Positions 52,601 to 62,802 are shown, numbered from the stretch's first letter. The stretch is 64,000 nucleotides of DNA from an uncultured Prevotellaceae bacterium (GCA_900313615.1 OMRP01000013.1:31577-95576); one strand, 5' to 3'. The notes: generated from the sequence alone by a model not told the origin. Made by a program: numbers and translations.

Positions 52601-54168
52601 TCTCTCCTCCCCCTCACCATGACATCTACAGCATTGAGGACTTGGCCCAACTCATTTTTGACCTCAAGAACATCAATCCCACGGCTGCTGTCAGTGTGAA
52701 ACTCGTAGCAGAGAGCGGCGTAGGCACGATTGCCGCCGGTGTGGCCAAAGCCAAGGCCGACCTTATCGTGATTAGTGGTGCCGAGGGTGGCACAGGAGCA
52801 TCACCCGCCAGTTCCATGCGTTTCGCAGGCATCTCACCGGAAATTGGACTGGCAGAAACCCAACAGACGCTCGTGCGGAATGGTCTGCGCAATCAGGTCC
52901 GTCTGCAGACTGACGGACAGTTGAAGACCGCCAAGGATGTCATCATCATGGCGATGCTGGGCGCAGATGAGTTCTCGTTTGGCACGTTGCCCCTGATTGT
53001 GTTGGGCTGTGTGATGATGCGCAAGTGCAACACCAACACCTGTCCGATGGGTGTGGCCACCCAGAATCCGGAGTTGCGCAAGCATTTCCAAGGTCGCGCC
53101 GAATATGTGGTCAACTTCTTCACCTTCCTGGCCGAACAAGTGCGTGAGTACCTCAGCGAAATCGGTGTCCACAGCCTCAAAGAGATTATTGGACATACAG
53201 AACTCATCAAGGTGAACACTGCCAACGCTACCGACAAGCAGAAAACCATCGATTTCGGTCGTCTGTTGCACAAACCCGAGACCGAGAAAGCTTTGTTCTG
53301 GGATCGCGGCGCTTACACTCGCGTGAGTGGCATAAAGGACGAGGAGATTATCAAGGCTGCGCAGAACGCCATCTACACACAGGAAGAGATAACCCTCGAC
53401 TACGCCATCAAGAACACCGACCGCGCCGTTACCACGATGCTCTCCGGCGTCATCGCCAAGAAATACGGAGAGGCTGGGTTGCCCGACGGCACCATTAACA
53501 TCAAGTTTAAAGGCTCTGCCGGTCAGTCATTTGGCGCCTTTGCCGTCCGCGGTCTTTCCTTGAAACTAGAAGGCGAGACAAATGATTATTTTGGCAAGGG
53601 ACTCAGTGGCGGACGCATCAGCATCCTGCCTCCCGCTCGCAGCGGTGAAGACTTCCATGCGGAAGACAATATCATCGCAGGAAACACGGGACTTTATGGT
53701 GCCACCTCTGGCGAGCTCTACATCAATGGCAAGGTGGGTGAGCGTTTTGGTGTTCGCAACTCAGGCGCCATCGCCGTCATTGAGGGTGCTGGTGACCACT
53801 GTTGTGAGTATATGACAGGCGGTCGAGTGGTGGTGCTCGGCAAGACCGGTCGTAACTTCGCCGCCGGCATGAGTGGTGGCGTGGCTTACGTCTACGACCC
53901 CGACCACACTTTTGACTATTTCTGCAATATGGATATGGTTGAGTTGTCGCTTGTCGAAGACTCTGTTTCACGCAAAGAACTGCTAGAACTCATCCGTCAG
54001 CACTATCTCCATACAGGTTCTGCCCTCGCAGGCAGGATGCTCGACGATTGGCATCGTTACATCGAAGATTTCATCCAAGTGGTGCCCATCGAATATAAGC
54101 GCGTGCTGCAAGAGGAGAAAGTGAGGAAATTGCAAGAGAAGATTGCGAATGTACAACGAGATTATTGA
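49639..54168 (+). CDS. gltB: Glutamate synthase, large subunit
   Basis: 1509 residues, full length. The class II glutaminase nucleophile is Cys26 in HDACGVGMVV; the first 25 residues would be a removed propeptide. The central and FMN-binding synthase domains include GEGGEDNARY and SPPPHHDIYSIEDLAQLI. The 3Fe-4S cluster Cys lie in CVMMRKCNTNTCPMG, and the C-terminal beta-helix has GTINIKFKGSAGQSFGAF. With GltD it makes two glutamates from 2-oxoglutarate and glutamine using reduced pyridine nucleotide. gltD follows after 8 bp. Confidence 0.98.
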   Translation: MTDCKLQTLKQQQKGLYQSCYEHDACGVGMVVNIHGSKSHELVDNALKVLENMEHRGAETRDKTGDGAGIMVQIPHEFILLQGIPVPEKGKYGTGLVFLPKDGQAQHEILSVMIEEIEREGLTLMHLRAVPTNPEVLGAAAREVEPDIKQVFVTGISDEDVPVFERVLYKVRKRIENRIDNKDFYICSLSNKNIVYKGMLTSGQLRRYFPDLSNDYFTSGLALVHSRFSTNTFPTWSLAQPFRLLAHNGEINTIRGNRGWMKARESVLNSEALGDIKDLRPIVQEGMSDSASLDNVFEFLMMSGLSLPQAMAILVPESFNDKNPISEDLKAFYEYHSILMEPWDGPAALLFSDGRYAGGMLDRNGLRPSRYTITKNGMMVVASEVGVMDFEPGDVVSKGRLQPGKILLIDTQEGKIYYDAEIKDQLAKAHPYREWLSENRVQLEKLKSGRHVENSVADFDKKLTTFGFGQEDIDKTIIPMATAGQEPVAAMGNDTPLAVVSDRPQVLFNYFRQQFAQVTNPAIDPIREELVMSLTEYIGAVETNILTPDASNCKMVRLPQPVLTNTQLDILCNIRYKGFKTQKLAMLFDKQQGEEGLRKAIDDLCHEAETSVDEGVNYIILSDRDIDEQHAAIPSLLAVSAVHHYLISVGKRVQTALIVESGEIRETMHAALLLGYGASALCPYMTFAILDDLVKKGKIQEEYATAESHYIKAVDKGLKKIMSKMGISTIRSYRGAKIFESIGLGEGLLKRYFGTEVSTIGGIGLKEIARDAIRLHEQGMAVVNPASGMLNSPLKNQGLFAWRKDGIKHAWNPETIAHLQLATRLGSYQKFKEWASLVDDKESPIFIRDFFGWKKATTPTPIDEVEPVENIVKHFVTGAMSFGALSIEAHEALTLAMNRLGTRSNTGEGGEDNARYHTEVDGVSLSSKTKQIASGRFGVTAEYLVNAEEIQIKVAQGAKPGEGGQLPGFKVNDIIAKTRNAIPGISLISPPPHHDIYSIEDLAQLIFDLKNINPTAAVSVKLVAESGVGTIAAGVAKAKADLIVISGAEGGTGASPASSMRFAGISPEIGLAETQQTLVRNGLRNQVRLQTDGQLKTAKDVIIMAMLGADEFSFGTLPLIVLGCVMMRKCNTNTCPMGVATQNPELRKHFQGRAEYVVNFFTFLAEQVREYLSEIGVHSLKEIIGHTELIKVNTANATDKQKTIDFGRLLHKPETEKALFWDRGAYTRVSGIKDEEIIKAAQNAIYTQEEITLDYAIKNTDRAVTTMLSGVIAKKYGEAGLPDGTINIKFKGSAGQSFGAFAVRGLSLKLEGETNDYFGKGLSGGRISILPPARSGEDFHAEDNIIAGNTGLYGATSGELYINGKVGERFGVRNSGAIAVIEGAGDHCCEYMTGGRVVVLGKTGRNFAAGMSGGVAYVYDPDHTFDYFCNMDMVELSLVEDSVSRKELLELIRQHYLHTGSALAGRMLDDWHRYIEDFIQVVPIEYKRVLQEEKVRKLQEKIANVQRDY

Positions 54169-54176
54169 TTGAAGCA

Positions 54177-55538
54177 ATGGGAAATCCAAAAGCATTTTTA
54201 GAGATACACCGTCAGGAAGCGGGTTACCGTCCTATCCACGATAGAATCCATGACTTTGGCGAGGTAGAGCAGACGCTCAGCACTCGCGAACGCAAGTTGC
54301 AGGCATCACGCTGCATGGACTGCGGCGTGCCCTTCTGCCACTGGGCCTGCCCGCTGGGCAACAAAGCCCCAGAGTGGAACGACGCCTTGTATAAGGGCGA
54401 CTGGGAGTTGGCCTACCGGCTATTGTCAAGCACCAATCCCTTTCCGGAGTTCACAGGGCGCATCTGTCCTGCATTGTGCGAGAAAGCCTGTGTGCTGAAT
54501 CGCTTTAACCACGAGCCGACGACCAATCGTGAAGACGAGTGCGCCATCACCGAGATGGCCTTTCAGGAGGGATTCATCACACCTCATACAAATATCAAGA
54601 GGAATGGCAAGAAGGTGGCCGTTATTGGTGCCGGTCCAGCCGGTCTTGTAGCAGCCAACGACCTCAACCTCATGGGCTATGACGTAACCGTCTATGAGAA
54701 AAACGAAGCCGCCGGCGGACTGTTACGTTACGGCATCCCCAACTTCAAGCTCAACAAGGCCATCATCAACCGACGCTTGAAACTCCTGGAAGAAGAAGGA
54801 ATCGTGTTTCAGTATGGGAAAGCAGTAGATTTAAATTCTTTGGGCAGCCAAGCAATAGAAGGAACATCCTTCGATGCTATCGTTGTCGCCACAGGCACCC
54901 CTACAGCCCGCGACCTAAAAGTCCCTGGGCGAGAACTGAAGGGTGTGCACTTCGCCCTCGAACTGCTCGCCCAACAGAACCGTGTGCTTGCGGGAATGGA
55001 ATTTGGCAAAGAGGACCGCATTACCGCAAAAGACAAGGATGTGCTCGTCATCGGTGGTGGCGACACTGGCTCTGACTGCATCGGCACAGCCCATCGGCAA
55101 GGTTGCAAAAGCGTCACCCAGATAGAGATTATGCCCAGGCCCGTTGAAGGTCCCGAAGACCCGCAGAACCCTTGGCCAAACTGGCCGCGTACGCTCAAGA
55201 CCACTTCGTCGCACGAAGAGGGCTGTACCCGTCGTTGGAACATCAACACCCTCGAATTTCTTGGCAAGAATGGTCACCTGACGGGTGTCCGCGTTCAGGA
55301 AATCGACTGGGAACCGAACCCCGCCGGTGGTCGTCCCCTCATGGTTGAGAAGGGCAAGCCCGAGATTATCAAGGCCGAACTGGTCTTGTTGGCTATGGGC
55401 TTTCTCAAGCCTGAACATCCGCAATATGCAGAAAATGTCTTTGTCTGTGGCGATGCCGCCAACGGCGCCAGCCTCGTCGTCCGTGCCATGGCCAGTGGCC
55501 GACAGACGGCACAGAAAGTCAACGATTACCTGAGATAA
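54177..55538 (+). CDS. gltD: Glutamate synthase, small subunit
   Basis: 453 residues from the ATG at 54177 ([19 protein letters not shown]), preferred to a TTG at 54165 inside the gltB end. The N-terminal 4Fe-4S segments are [17 protein letters not shown] and [14 protein letters not shown] and NAD(P)H sites are [17 protein letters not shown] and [13 protein letters not shown]. It supplies electrons to Glt[21 protein letters not shown] tail closes the fold. dapF begins 1 bp after its stop. Confidence 0.97.
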   Translation: MGNPKAFLEIHRQEAGYRPIHDRIHDFGEVEQTLSTRERKLQASRCMDCGVPFCHWACPLGNKAPEWNDALYKGDWELAYRLLSSTNPFPEFTGRICPALCEKACVLNRFNHEPTTNREDECAITEMAFQEGFITPHTNIKRNGKKVAVIGAGPAGLVAANDLNLMGYDVTVYEKNEAAGGLLRYGIPNFKLNKAIINRRLKLLEEEGIVFQYGKAVDLNSLGSQAIEGTSFDAIVVATGTPTARDLKVPGRELKGVHFALELLAQQNRVLAGMEFGKEDRITAKDKDVLVIGGGDTGSDCIGTAHRQGCKSVTQIEIMPRPVEGPEDPQNPWPNWPRTLKTTSSHEEGCTRRWNINTLEFLGKNGHLTGVRVQEIDWEPNPAGGRPLMVEKGKPEIIKAELVLLAMGFLKPEHPQYAENVFVCGDAANGASLVVRAMASGRQTAQKVNDYLR

Positions 55539-55539
55539 G

Positions 55540-56343
55540 ATGAGCAAGATACCCTTCACCAAGATGCACGGTTGTGGCAACGACTATATCTATGTCAATG
55601 CCATACAGCATACCATTCCCGATGCTGCCGAGGCAGCCGTGAGATGGAGTGACCGCCACCAAGGCATAGGCTCCGACGGACTGGTGCTGATTGACCACAG
55701 CCCTGTGCCCGAGGCCGACTTCTCCATGCGCATTTTCAATGCCGACGGCAGTGAGGCCATGATGTGCGGCAATGCTTCGAGGTGCATAGGAAAGTATCTT
55801 TACGAGCGAGGGCTGACAGACAAAGAAGAAATCCGTCTGCTGACACCCTCTGGCATTAAGACACTCCAACTACACATTAGTGAAGGCATTGTAGAAAGTG
55901 TTACGGTGGATATGCTCGAACCTGTTTTTATCAACAAGTCACAATTCTTGGGCAATCAAGACCTTATAAAAGGCGTGTTCGTATCGATGGGAAATCCGCA
56001 CTATGTCATCTTCACGGACGATGTGGACCAGGTGGGAGAGGCAGGACGTCGCCTCGAGCATCATCCCGCTTTCCCCCAGCGATGCAACATCGAGTTTGCC
56101 CGCATGGAGGATGACCATACCATCCGCACTCGTGTATGGGAACGGGGCAGCGGCATCACTCAAGCCTGTGGCACAGGCGCCTGTGCCACCGCCGTAGCGG
56201 CAGCACTCACCGGTCGTTCTGGCAGACAGGCACAGATCATCATGGACGGCGGAACACTTCACATCGAATGGCGCCAGTCAGACAACCATGTCTATATGAC
56301 TGGTCCCGCCGAGTTTGTCTTCGATGGAGAAATCCAATTATGA
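55540..56343 (+). CDS. dapF: Diaminopimelate epimerase
   Basis: 267 residues. It converts LL- to meso-diaminopimelate for peptidoglycan and lysine. The two catalytic Cys are in [14 protein letters not shown] (about residue 74) and [16 protein letters not shown] (about residue 210). [11 protein letters not shown] near the N-terminus is also diagnostic. It lies between gltD and dapL, so this operon joins nitrogen assimilation to cell-wall amino-acid synthesis. Confidence 0.97.
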   Translation: MSKIPFTKMHGCGNDYIYVNAIQHTIPDAAEAAVRWSDRHQGIGSDGLVLIDHSPVPEADFSMRIFNADGSEAMMCGNASRCIGKYLYERGLTDKEEIRLLTPSGIKTLQLHISEGIVESVTVDMLEPVFINKSQFLGNQDLIKGVFVSMGNPHYVIFTDDVDQVGEAGRRLEHHPAFPQRCNIEFARMEDDHTIRTRVWERGSGITQACGTGACATAVAAALTGRSGRQAQIIMDGGTLHIEWRQSDNHVYMTGPAEFVFDGEIQL

Positions 56344-56365
56344 ATTATGCATTAGGAATTGAAAT

Positions 56366-57604
56366 ATGGCATTAGTAAACATTCATTATTTGAACTTGCA
56401 GAACAATTACCTGTTCGCCGACGTTGCCAAGAAAGTCAACGCCTTCAAGGTGATTCATCCCAAAGCCGACGTCATCTCGTTGGGCATCGGTGATGTGACG
56501 CAACCCTTGGCGCCGGCCGTTGTCGAGGCGATGCACAAGGCTGCCGACGAGATGGCAACGGCGGAAGGATTCCGCGGCTATGGCCCAGAGCAGGGTTACA
56601 CATTCTTACGTGAGGCGATATTGAAGAACGACTTTCTCCCCCGAGGTATCCACCTCGACATTGACGAGGTGTTCATCAATGATGGTGCAAAATCAGATAC
56701 GGGCAACTTCCAAGAATTGCTCCATTGGGACAATTTCATTGGCGTTACCGACCCCATCTATCCTGTCTATATCGACTCAAACGTGATGATAGGCCGCTGT
56801 GGCACCTATCATGACGGTCGTTGGACGAACGTGCGCTATATGCCTATCACGGCGGAGAACGGCTTTGTGCCACCGCTGCCCGTGGGACATCCCGTCGACG
56901 TCATCTACCTGTGTTATCCCAACAACCCGACGGGAACAGTCATCACCAAACAGGAGTTACGCAAATGGGTGAACTACGCCCTGAAGAACGACGCGCTCAT
57001 TCTCTTCGATGCCGCCTATCAGGCATATATCCGAGACAAGGACATACCACACTCCATTTATGAGATTCGCGGAGCGAGGAAATGTGCCATCGAGTTCCAC
57101 TCATACTCCAAGACAGCCGGTTTTACGGGTGTGCGCTGTGGGTACACCATCGTTCCCAAAGACGTGACCGTGTCGACCTTTGAGGGTGAGCGTCTTCCAC
57201 TGAACCAATTGTGGCTGCGCCGTCAGTGCACGAAGTTCAACGGCACAAGTTATATCTCCCAGCGCGCCGCCGAAGCCACCTACACACCAGAAGGCAAGCA
57301 ACAGATTCAAACGACTATCGACTACTATATGGACAATGCCCACCGATTGTTGACCCGCCTGCGCGCCCTCGGTTACGAGGTCTATGGTGGCGAGAACGCA
57401 CCCTACATCTGGATGCGAACACCCGACGGCATGGGCTCATGGCAGTTTTTCGAGGCCTTGCTCTACGGTGCCAACGTTGTCTGCACCCCAGGTGTCGGTT
57501 TCGGTCCCAGCGGTGAGGGGTACGTTCGTTTCACGGCTTTCAGCAGTCATGAGAAAACAGAAGAAGCATTATCGAGAATAGAGAACTGGACAAAACAACA
57601 TTAA
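56366..57604 (+). CDS. dapL: LL-diaminopimelate aminotransferase
   Basis: 412 residues, a fold-type I PLP enzyme. DVISLGIGDVTQPLAPAVVEAM near residue 34, CYPNNPTGTVITKQEL near 189 and the PLP-lysine segment SYSKTAGFTGVRCGYTI near 250 are the DapL pattern. It makes LL-diaminopimelate directly from tetrahydrodipicolinate and glutamate, bypassing the succinylase route. Its amino donor is the product of the upstream gltBD, and its product is the substrate of DapF. 22 bp after dapF. Confidence 0.96.
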   Translation: MALVNIHYLNLQNNYLFADVAKKVNAFKVIHPKADVISLGIGDVTQPLAPAVVEAMHKAADEMATAEGFRGYGPEQGYTFLREAILKNDFLPRGIHLDIDEVFINDGAKSDTGNFQELLHWDNFIGVTDPIYPVYIDSNVMIGRCGTYHDGRWTNVRYMPITAENGFVPPLPVGHPVDVIYLCYPNNPTGTVITKQELRKWVNYALKNDALILFDAAYQAYIRDKDIPHSIYEIRGARKCAIEFHSYSKTAGFTGVRCGYTIVPKDVTVSTFEGERLPLNQLWLRRQCTKFNGTSYISQRAAEATYTPEGKQQIQTTIDYYMDNAHRLLTRLRALGYEVYGGENAPYIWMRTPDGMGSWQFFEALLYGANVVCTPGVGFGPSGEGYVRFTAFSSHEKTEEALSRIENWTKQH

Positions 57605-57617
57605 ATTGAAAACTATT

Positions 57618-59834
57618 ATGGAAACATTAAGATTTCAGGTTGTCGGCGAAGCATTCAAGAAGAAGCCGCTCGACGTAAAAACACCCAGTGAGAGACCCGC
57701 GAAGTATTTCGGGAGGAAGGTCTTCAACCGTGAGAAAATGTATAAATACCTGCCCAAGGCTGTGTACGAGAAGATGATCAATGTGATGGACAACGGCGCA
57801 CGCTTGGACCGTGACGTGGCCGATGCTGTTGCCGCGGGCATGAAGCAGTGGGCCACCGAAGAAGGTGTGACGCACTACACCCACTGGTTCCAGCCATTGA
57901 CGGAGGGCACCGCCGAGAAGCACGACTCGTTCATCGAACACGACGGCAAAGGCGGTATGGTGGAGGAATTTACAGGCAAACTGTTGGTTCAGCAGGAGCC
58001 TGACGCCAGTTCATTCCCCTCTGGCGGTATCCGTTCCACCTTCGAAGCCCGTGGTTATTCCGCATGGGACCCCACGTCACCCGTGTTCATCATCGACGAC
58101 ACACTGTGTATCCCCACCGTCTTCATCTCCTATAGCGGCGAGGCACTCGACTATAAGGCTCCGTTGCTGCGTGCGCTGCATGCGGTGAATGTGGCCGCCA
58201 CTGAAGTATGCCATTACTTCGACCCAAGCGTCAAGAAGGTAACATCCAACCTCGGTTGGGAACAGGAGTATTTCCTTGTTGATGAAGGCCTCTACGCCGC
58301 TCGTCCTGACCTGCTGCTGACAGGTCGCACGCTGATGGGTCATGACAGCGCCAAGAACCAGCAGATGGATGACCATTACTTCGGTTCGATTCCTGAGCGC
58401 GTGGCCGCTTTTATGCGTGAGTTGGAGATAGAAGCACTGGAATTGGGCATCCCCTGCAAGACACGTCACAACGAAGTGGCTCCCAACCAGTTCGAGTTGG
58501 CGCCCATTTTTGAGGAGACCAACCTTGCAGTCGACCACAACATGTTGCTGATGTCAGTCATGAAAAGAGTGGCCCGCAAGCATGGATTCCGTGTGTTGCT
58601 TCACGAGAAACCTTTCGCAGGCATCAATGGCTCGGGCAAGCACAACAACTGGAGCCTGAGCACCGACAACGGCATCCTGCTCCATGCCCCAGGCAAGACG
58701 GCTGAGCAGAACCTCCGCTTCGCCACATTCATCGTTGAGACGCTGATGGGTGTGTATCGTCACAATGGTCTGCTGAAGGCATCCATCATGAGCGCCACCA
58801 ACGCCCATCGCTTAGGGGCCAACGAGGCACCACCCGCCATCATCTCTTCATTCCTTGGCAAACAGGTGTCTGAACTATTAGACCATATTGAAAAGGCCGA
58901 CCAGAAGGACATTCTCGCCATGGTAGGCAAGCAGGGACTGAAGATGGATATCCCCGAGATTCCTGAACTGCTCATCGACAATACCGACCGCAACCGCACC
59001 TCACCCTTCGCCTTCACCGGCAACCGTTTCGAATTCCGTGCCGTAGGCTCCGAGGCCAACTGCGCCTCCGCTATGATTGCCCTGAACGCTGCCGTCGCCG
59101 AGGCACTCGTCTCCTTCAAGAAACGTGTGGACGCCCTCATCCCCGAATACGCCAAGAAGTACGAGGGCACAGGCCATAGCGGCGTATACCATGCCATCAT
59201 CGACGTGCTGCGCGAAGACATTAAGGCCTGCAAGCCCATCCGCTTCGATGGCAACGGCTACAGTGACGAATGGGTTGTTGAGGCCGAGAAACGAGGCTTG
59301 GACGTGGAGAAATCATGCCCCATCATCTTTGAGCGATACCTCGACCCTGAGAGTGTCCAGATGTTCGAGAGCCTTGGCGTGATGACCAAAAAGGAATTGG
59401 AGGCCCGCAACGAGGTGAAATGGGAGACCTACACGAAGAAGATACAGATTGAAGCCCGTGTCTTGGGCGACCTGGCGATGAACCACATCATACCTGTCGC
59501 CACTCGTTATCAGAGTCAATTGTTGAAGAACGTTGACAGCGTATCAAAGGTGTTCCTCCTCGGCAAAGCAGAGAAGTTGAATGCCCGCAACCTCAAGATT
59601 ATCGAAGAGATAGCCGAGCGCACCAGCGCCATCGAAAAAGGCGTGGAGGAACTCATCAATGCCCGCAAACTAGCCAACAAGATAGAAGACGAGCATAAAA
59701 AGGCCATCGCCTACCACGACAAGGTAGAGCCGAAACTCGACACCATCCGTTATGAGATTGACAAACTCGAACTTATCGTCGACGACAGTCTCTGGCCTCT
59801 ACCAAAGTACCGTGAGCTGTTATTCATAAGATAA
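57618..59834 (+). CDS. glnN: Glutamine synthetase type III
   Basis: 738 residues from the ATG at 57618 (METLRFQVVGEAF), the length of GSIII rather than the 470 residues of GSI. Diagnostic segments are GGIRSTFEARGYSAWDPTSP near residue 137, RHNEVAPNQFELAPIFE near 285, GSGKHNNWSLST near 337 and NRTSPFAFTGNRFEFRAVGSEANCASAM near 457. It makes glutamine from glutamate, ammonium and ATP and pairs with gltBD upstream. It is the last gene of the plus-strand nitrogen run and is followed by a terminator. Confidence 0.97.
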   Translation: METLRFQVVGEAFKKKPLDVKTPSERPAKYFGRKVFNREKMYKYLPKAVYEKMINVMDNGARLDRDVADAVAAGMKQWATEEGVTHYTHWFQPLTEGTAEKHDSFIEHDGKGGMVEEFTGKLLVQQEPDASSFPSGGIRSTFEARGYSAWDPTSPVFIIDDTLCIPTVFISYSGEALDYKAPLLRALHAVNVAATEVCHYFDPSVKKVTSNLGWEQEYFLVDEGLYAARPDLLLTGRTLMGHDSAKNQQMDDHYFGSIPERVAAFMRELEIEALELGIPCKTRHNEVAPNQFELAPIFEETNLAVDHNMLLMSVMKRVARKHGFRVLLHEKPFAGINGSGKHNNWSLSTDNGILLHAPGKTAEQNLRFATFIVETLMGVYRHNGLLKASIMSATNAHRLGANEAPPAIISSFLGKQVSELLDHIEKADQKDILAMVGKQGLKMDIPEIPELLIDNTDRNRTSPFAFTGNRFEFRAVGSEANCASAMIALNAAVAEALVSFKKRVDALIPEYAKKYEGTGHSGVYHAIIDVLREDIKACKPIRFDGNGYSDEWVVEAEKRGLDVEKSCPIIFERYLDPESVQMFESLGVMTKKELEARNEVKWETYTKKIQIEARVLGDLAMNHIIPVATRYQSQLLKNVDSVSKVFLLGKAEKLNARNLKIIEEIAERTSAIEKGVEELINARKLANKIEDEHKKAIAYHDKVEPKLDTIRYEIDKLELIVDDSLWPLPKYRELLFIR

Positions 59835-59893
59835 GCCATCGCTCAACTTTGCCGCTGATGGCCAAGCAAGAGTGATTAATTGAAGTTTGCAAA

Positions 59894-59928
59894 GGGCTCG
59901 ATGCTGCGATAGCATCGAGCCCTATTTT
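59894..59928. terminator. Terminator between glnN and trkH
   Basis: GGGCTCGATGCT (59894-59905) pairs perfectly with AGCATCGAGCCC (59911-59922) around a 5-nt loop, followed by TATTTT. It lies between converging genes and may serve both. Confidence 0.9.
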
Positions 59929-59950
59929 GAGGTATTGTTCCTAAAAAGGC

Positions 59951-61438
59951 TTATTTTCGCCAAAAATCAGGGACTAACAAAGCAATGAGTGTGATGATTT
60001 CCAAACGACCTGCCAACATCAATAGAGACATGACCCATTTCCCTAAGGAAGGTAGGAAATCAAAAGAACCCGTGATGCCTGTAATACCTGCTCCCAATCC
60101 ATTATTTGACACGCAAGAGAAAGAGGAGAAGAATGCATCTACAATGGGAAAGCCCTGAGCGACGAGCACAACCCCTCCCACTACGATAAGCATGGTGTAA
60201 ATGAAAATGAACGCCACGATTTCATTGCCCCTCTCAGAATTTAGGTGCTGTCCATTTACATTCACCGAATGAAGCAAACGAGGCCTCACATATTGACGTA
60301 CGACAGCCAAAAAGTTTTTTACCAAATACAACAAGCGGTCCACTTTGGCTCCGCCTGTCGTGGAACCAGCACATGCCCCCACATACATCATGAAGAAAGT
60401 AAGCGTGAGTACAAGTACGCCCCACCCTTCCCAGTCTCCCGCACTAAATCCTGTAGAAGTCATGGCCGAGACAATATGAAACAGTGGATCGATTGTAACG
60501 CTCTCCCACCCACTATAATGATTCAATCCGACGATGGCAAAAACCATCAGCACAAAGAATACAGCAATTATGTAAACATAGGTACGGAAAACATCATTTT
60601 CCCAAAACACACGCCACGATTTTTTCAAAGCGGAAATAATGAGTCCAAAGCTGACACCCCCAACAAACATAAAGACGGTAAGCACCATCTTGATATATGG
60701 CGAGTGATATGCCGCTATGCCATCGTTCTTGGTCGAGAACCCACCCGTGGAAATAGCGGACAAGCCATGGCATAAACTATCGAAGATGCCCATCGGTCCC
60801 ATCCATAGCATCAATACCAAGACAATGGTTAGCAAGGTATACAAAACCCATAACTTCTTTGCTGTACGAGAAATGCGTGCGCCAAGTTTGTCGTGGGTGA
60901 TACCCGTAGCTTCAGCATGGAAGAGCATCAAGCTGCCATTGTTGTTCAGGGAAGGGATGAAAGTCAACGTGAATAAGATAATGCCCAATCCCCCTATCCA
61001 TTGAGTCACAGCCCTCCACAGCAAGATACCTCTGCCACATCTCTCCACTTCGCGTATCACCGTAGCACCGGTGGTAGTGAATCCTGACATGGCCTCGAAG
61101 AAGCCCTCGCTTATATTGAGAGGAGTAGAGCAGAATATATAGGGTAACATACCGAAAAGTGAGAACACCACCCATGCCACAGAGGCTAGTAAAAGACCAT
61201 CCCGTCTTCTCAAAACGCTGTGTTGTGGCTTATTGAACAAATTAAGCCCCACGCCCATTGACAATGTCAGCAACATGACGAGCAAAAACGCCAACGTGTC
61301 CTTTTCTCCGTAATACAGACAGACAGCCAAAGGCAATGTCATGAATCCCGCCTCTACCATTAACAACTGTCCCAATATTCGTCCAATCATCCTATAGTTG
61401 ATGGCTTTGTTCGCAGTATCAGCATTGAAATACGCCAT
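59951..61438 (-). CDS. trkH: Potassium uptake protein, TrkH/KtrB type
   Basis: 495 residues with four M1-P-M2-like repeats. Selectivity-filter segments include AMSGFTTTGATVI near residue 117, HGLSAISTGGFSTKN near 225, VSAMTSTGFSAGD near 319 and SFSCVSNNGLGAG near 440. TrkH forms the potassium-conducting membrane part and needs the regulatory TrkA, encoded 2 bp upstream on the same strand. The two genes form an operon. Confidence 0.96.
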   Translation of the reverse strand: MAYFNADTANKAINYRMIGRILGQLLMVEAGFMTLPLAVCLYYGEKDTLAFLLVMLLTLSMGVGLNLFNKPQHSVLRRRDGLLLASVAWVVFSLFGMLPYIFCSTPLNISEGFFEAMSGFTTTGATVIREVERCGRGILLWRAVTQWIGGLGIILFTLTFIPSLNNNGSLMLFHAEATGITHDKLGARISRTAKKLWVLYTLLTIVLVLMLWMGPMGIFDSLCHGLSAISTGGFSTKNDGIAAYHSPYIKMVLTVFMFVGGVSFGLIISALKKSWRVFWENDVFRTYVYIIAVFFVLMVFAIVGLNHYSGWESVTIDPLFHIVSAMTSTGFSAGDWEGWGVLVLTLTFFMMYVGACAGSTTGGAKVDRLLYLVKNFLAVVRQYVRPRLLHSVNVNGQHLNSERGNEIVAFIFIYTMLIVVGGVVLVAQGFPIVDAFFSSFSCVSNNGLGAGITGITGSFDFLPSLGKWVMSLLMLAGRLEIITLIALLVPDFWRK

Positions 61439-61440
61439 AA

Positions 61441-62778
61441 TTAAAAACCAAATAGTTTCTTAGCCTTCTGAAGGGCCCCTTTCAAACAAACCACCAACAC
61501 ATGATCACCAGGAACGAATAATGTCTGTCCTGTCACCAGTTCACTTTGGCCATCACGTATCAATCCGGCGAAAGTGATTTCTTCGGGAATTTTTAAATCC
61601 CTCACCAAAGCAGTGGTAATCTTTGCCCCTTTCTTAATCTCGAGTCTCACAACTTCAGCACCCGGCAGTACCAAACATTTAGAAGATAACGACCCTGCAT
61701 CTATCAGTATTTGGAATATGGCATTTGCCATCAACATCTGTTTATTGAGAACAGCGCCGATGTTGAATGATTCGGCCATCGTAAGAAACTGCTGTCGTTC
61801 CACTTCAGCAACGGTCCTCCTCACTCCCATATCACGAGCCATGAGGCATGAGAGAATATTTCCTTCCGATGTATTTGCCAAGGCGACAAAAGCGTCCGCC
61901 CTTTTGATACCGGCCTCTTCAAGCACATCATACTCGCTGGGTTCTCCATGGATAACATCGCAATTAGGACAATTTTGAGCCAATTCCTGAGCCCGCTCCA
62001 CGTTATTCTCCACCACAGTGAACATAAAGGATTTCGGAGCATTGTTCAATGTCATTTCTGTGATTTTGCCACCTCCTGTTATCAACACATGCTTTATGTC
62101 AAAAGACTTTTTCCCTGTAAGCAACGCCACCTCTTCTTGCATGGATGCTGAAGCCGCGATATACAAGACATCGTTTGGCAACAATTGACAGTTGCCATTT
62201 GGAATCAATGTGACGAAATTCCTGCGAATAGCCACGACATGAAAGAAACGATTGGAAAACTCTAAGTCACGAAGACATTTCCCAGACAAGGACGAATTAT
62301 CAGCAAGTCTGACACCTACCAAAATCATCTCACCATGATTAAACTCATACCAGTTCCTTGTCCATGAATGGCTCAATGATTCGATAATGCTTCTCGAAAT
62401 AAGGAACTCAGGAAAAATGATTTTATCCACTCCCATTGAATGCATCACTTCCTGGTTGTGTTTTTCCATGTAGTCGAAACGGTCCACACGTGCAACCGTC
62501 ATCTTGGCACCCATTGATTTGGCCATACCACAAGACACCACATTCCGCTCAGCCACATCTGTAACAGCAATGAACAATTCACATTTATCGACTTCAGCCT
62601 GTCTAAGTGTGGAAAATGCTGTTCCATCACCCACAACAGCCATCAAATTATACTCTGCATCAAGCATTGCTAGCTTGCCAGCATCCTTATCAATGATAAA
62701 AATATCCATGTGCTCACCTGACAAGTATTTGGCCAGATGCGTACCAACAGACCCTGCACCAACTATCGTAATTCTCAT
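61441..62778 (-). CDS. trkA: Trk potassium uptake regulatory protein TrkA
   Basis: 445 residues from the ATG at 62778 (MRITIVGAGSVGTHLAKYLSG). An in-frame start at 62805 overlaps the -7 element and is rejected. Two RCK units are each made of a Rossmann N domain (GAGSVGTHL at 7-15; VLITGGGKITEM near 230) and a C domain. The usual acidic ends IFIIDKDAGKLAMLDAEYN and VENNVERAQELAQN bind NAD(H) or ATP. It gates TrkH. Confidence 0.96.
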   Translation of the reverse strand: MRITIVGAGSVGTHLAKYLSGEHMDIFIIDKDAGKLAMLDAEYNLMAVVGDGTAFSTLRQAEVDKCELFIAVTDVAERNVVSCGMAKSMGAKMTVARVDRFDYMEKHNQEVMHSMGVDKIIFPEFLISRSIIESLSHSWTRNWYEFNHGEMILVGVRLADNSSLSGKCLRDLEFSNRFFHVVAIRRNFVTLIPNGNCQLLPNDVLYIAASASMQEEVALLTGKKSFDIKHVLITGGGKITEMTLNNAPKSFMFTVVENNVERAQELAQNCPNCDVIHGEPSEYDVLEEAGIKRADAFVALANTSEGNILSCLMARDMGVRRTVAEVERQQFLTMAESFNIGAVLNKQMLMANAIFQILIDAGSLSSKCLVLPGAEVVRLEIKKGAKITTALVRDLKIPEEITFAGLIRDGQSELVTGQTLFVPGDHVLVVCLKGALQKAKKLFGF

Positions 62779-62802
62779 ATCTTGACAGCTTTTTTTACAG
62801 CG

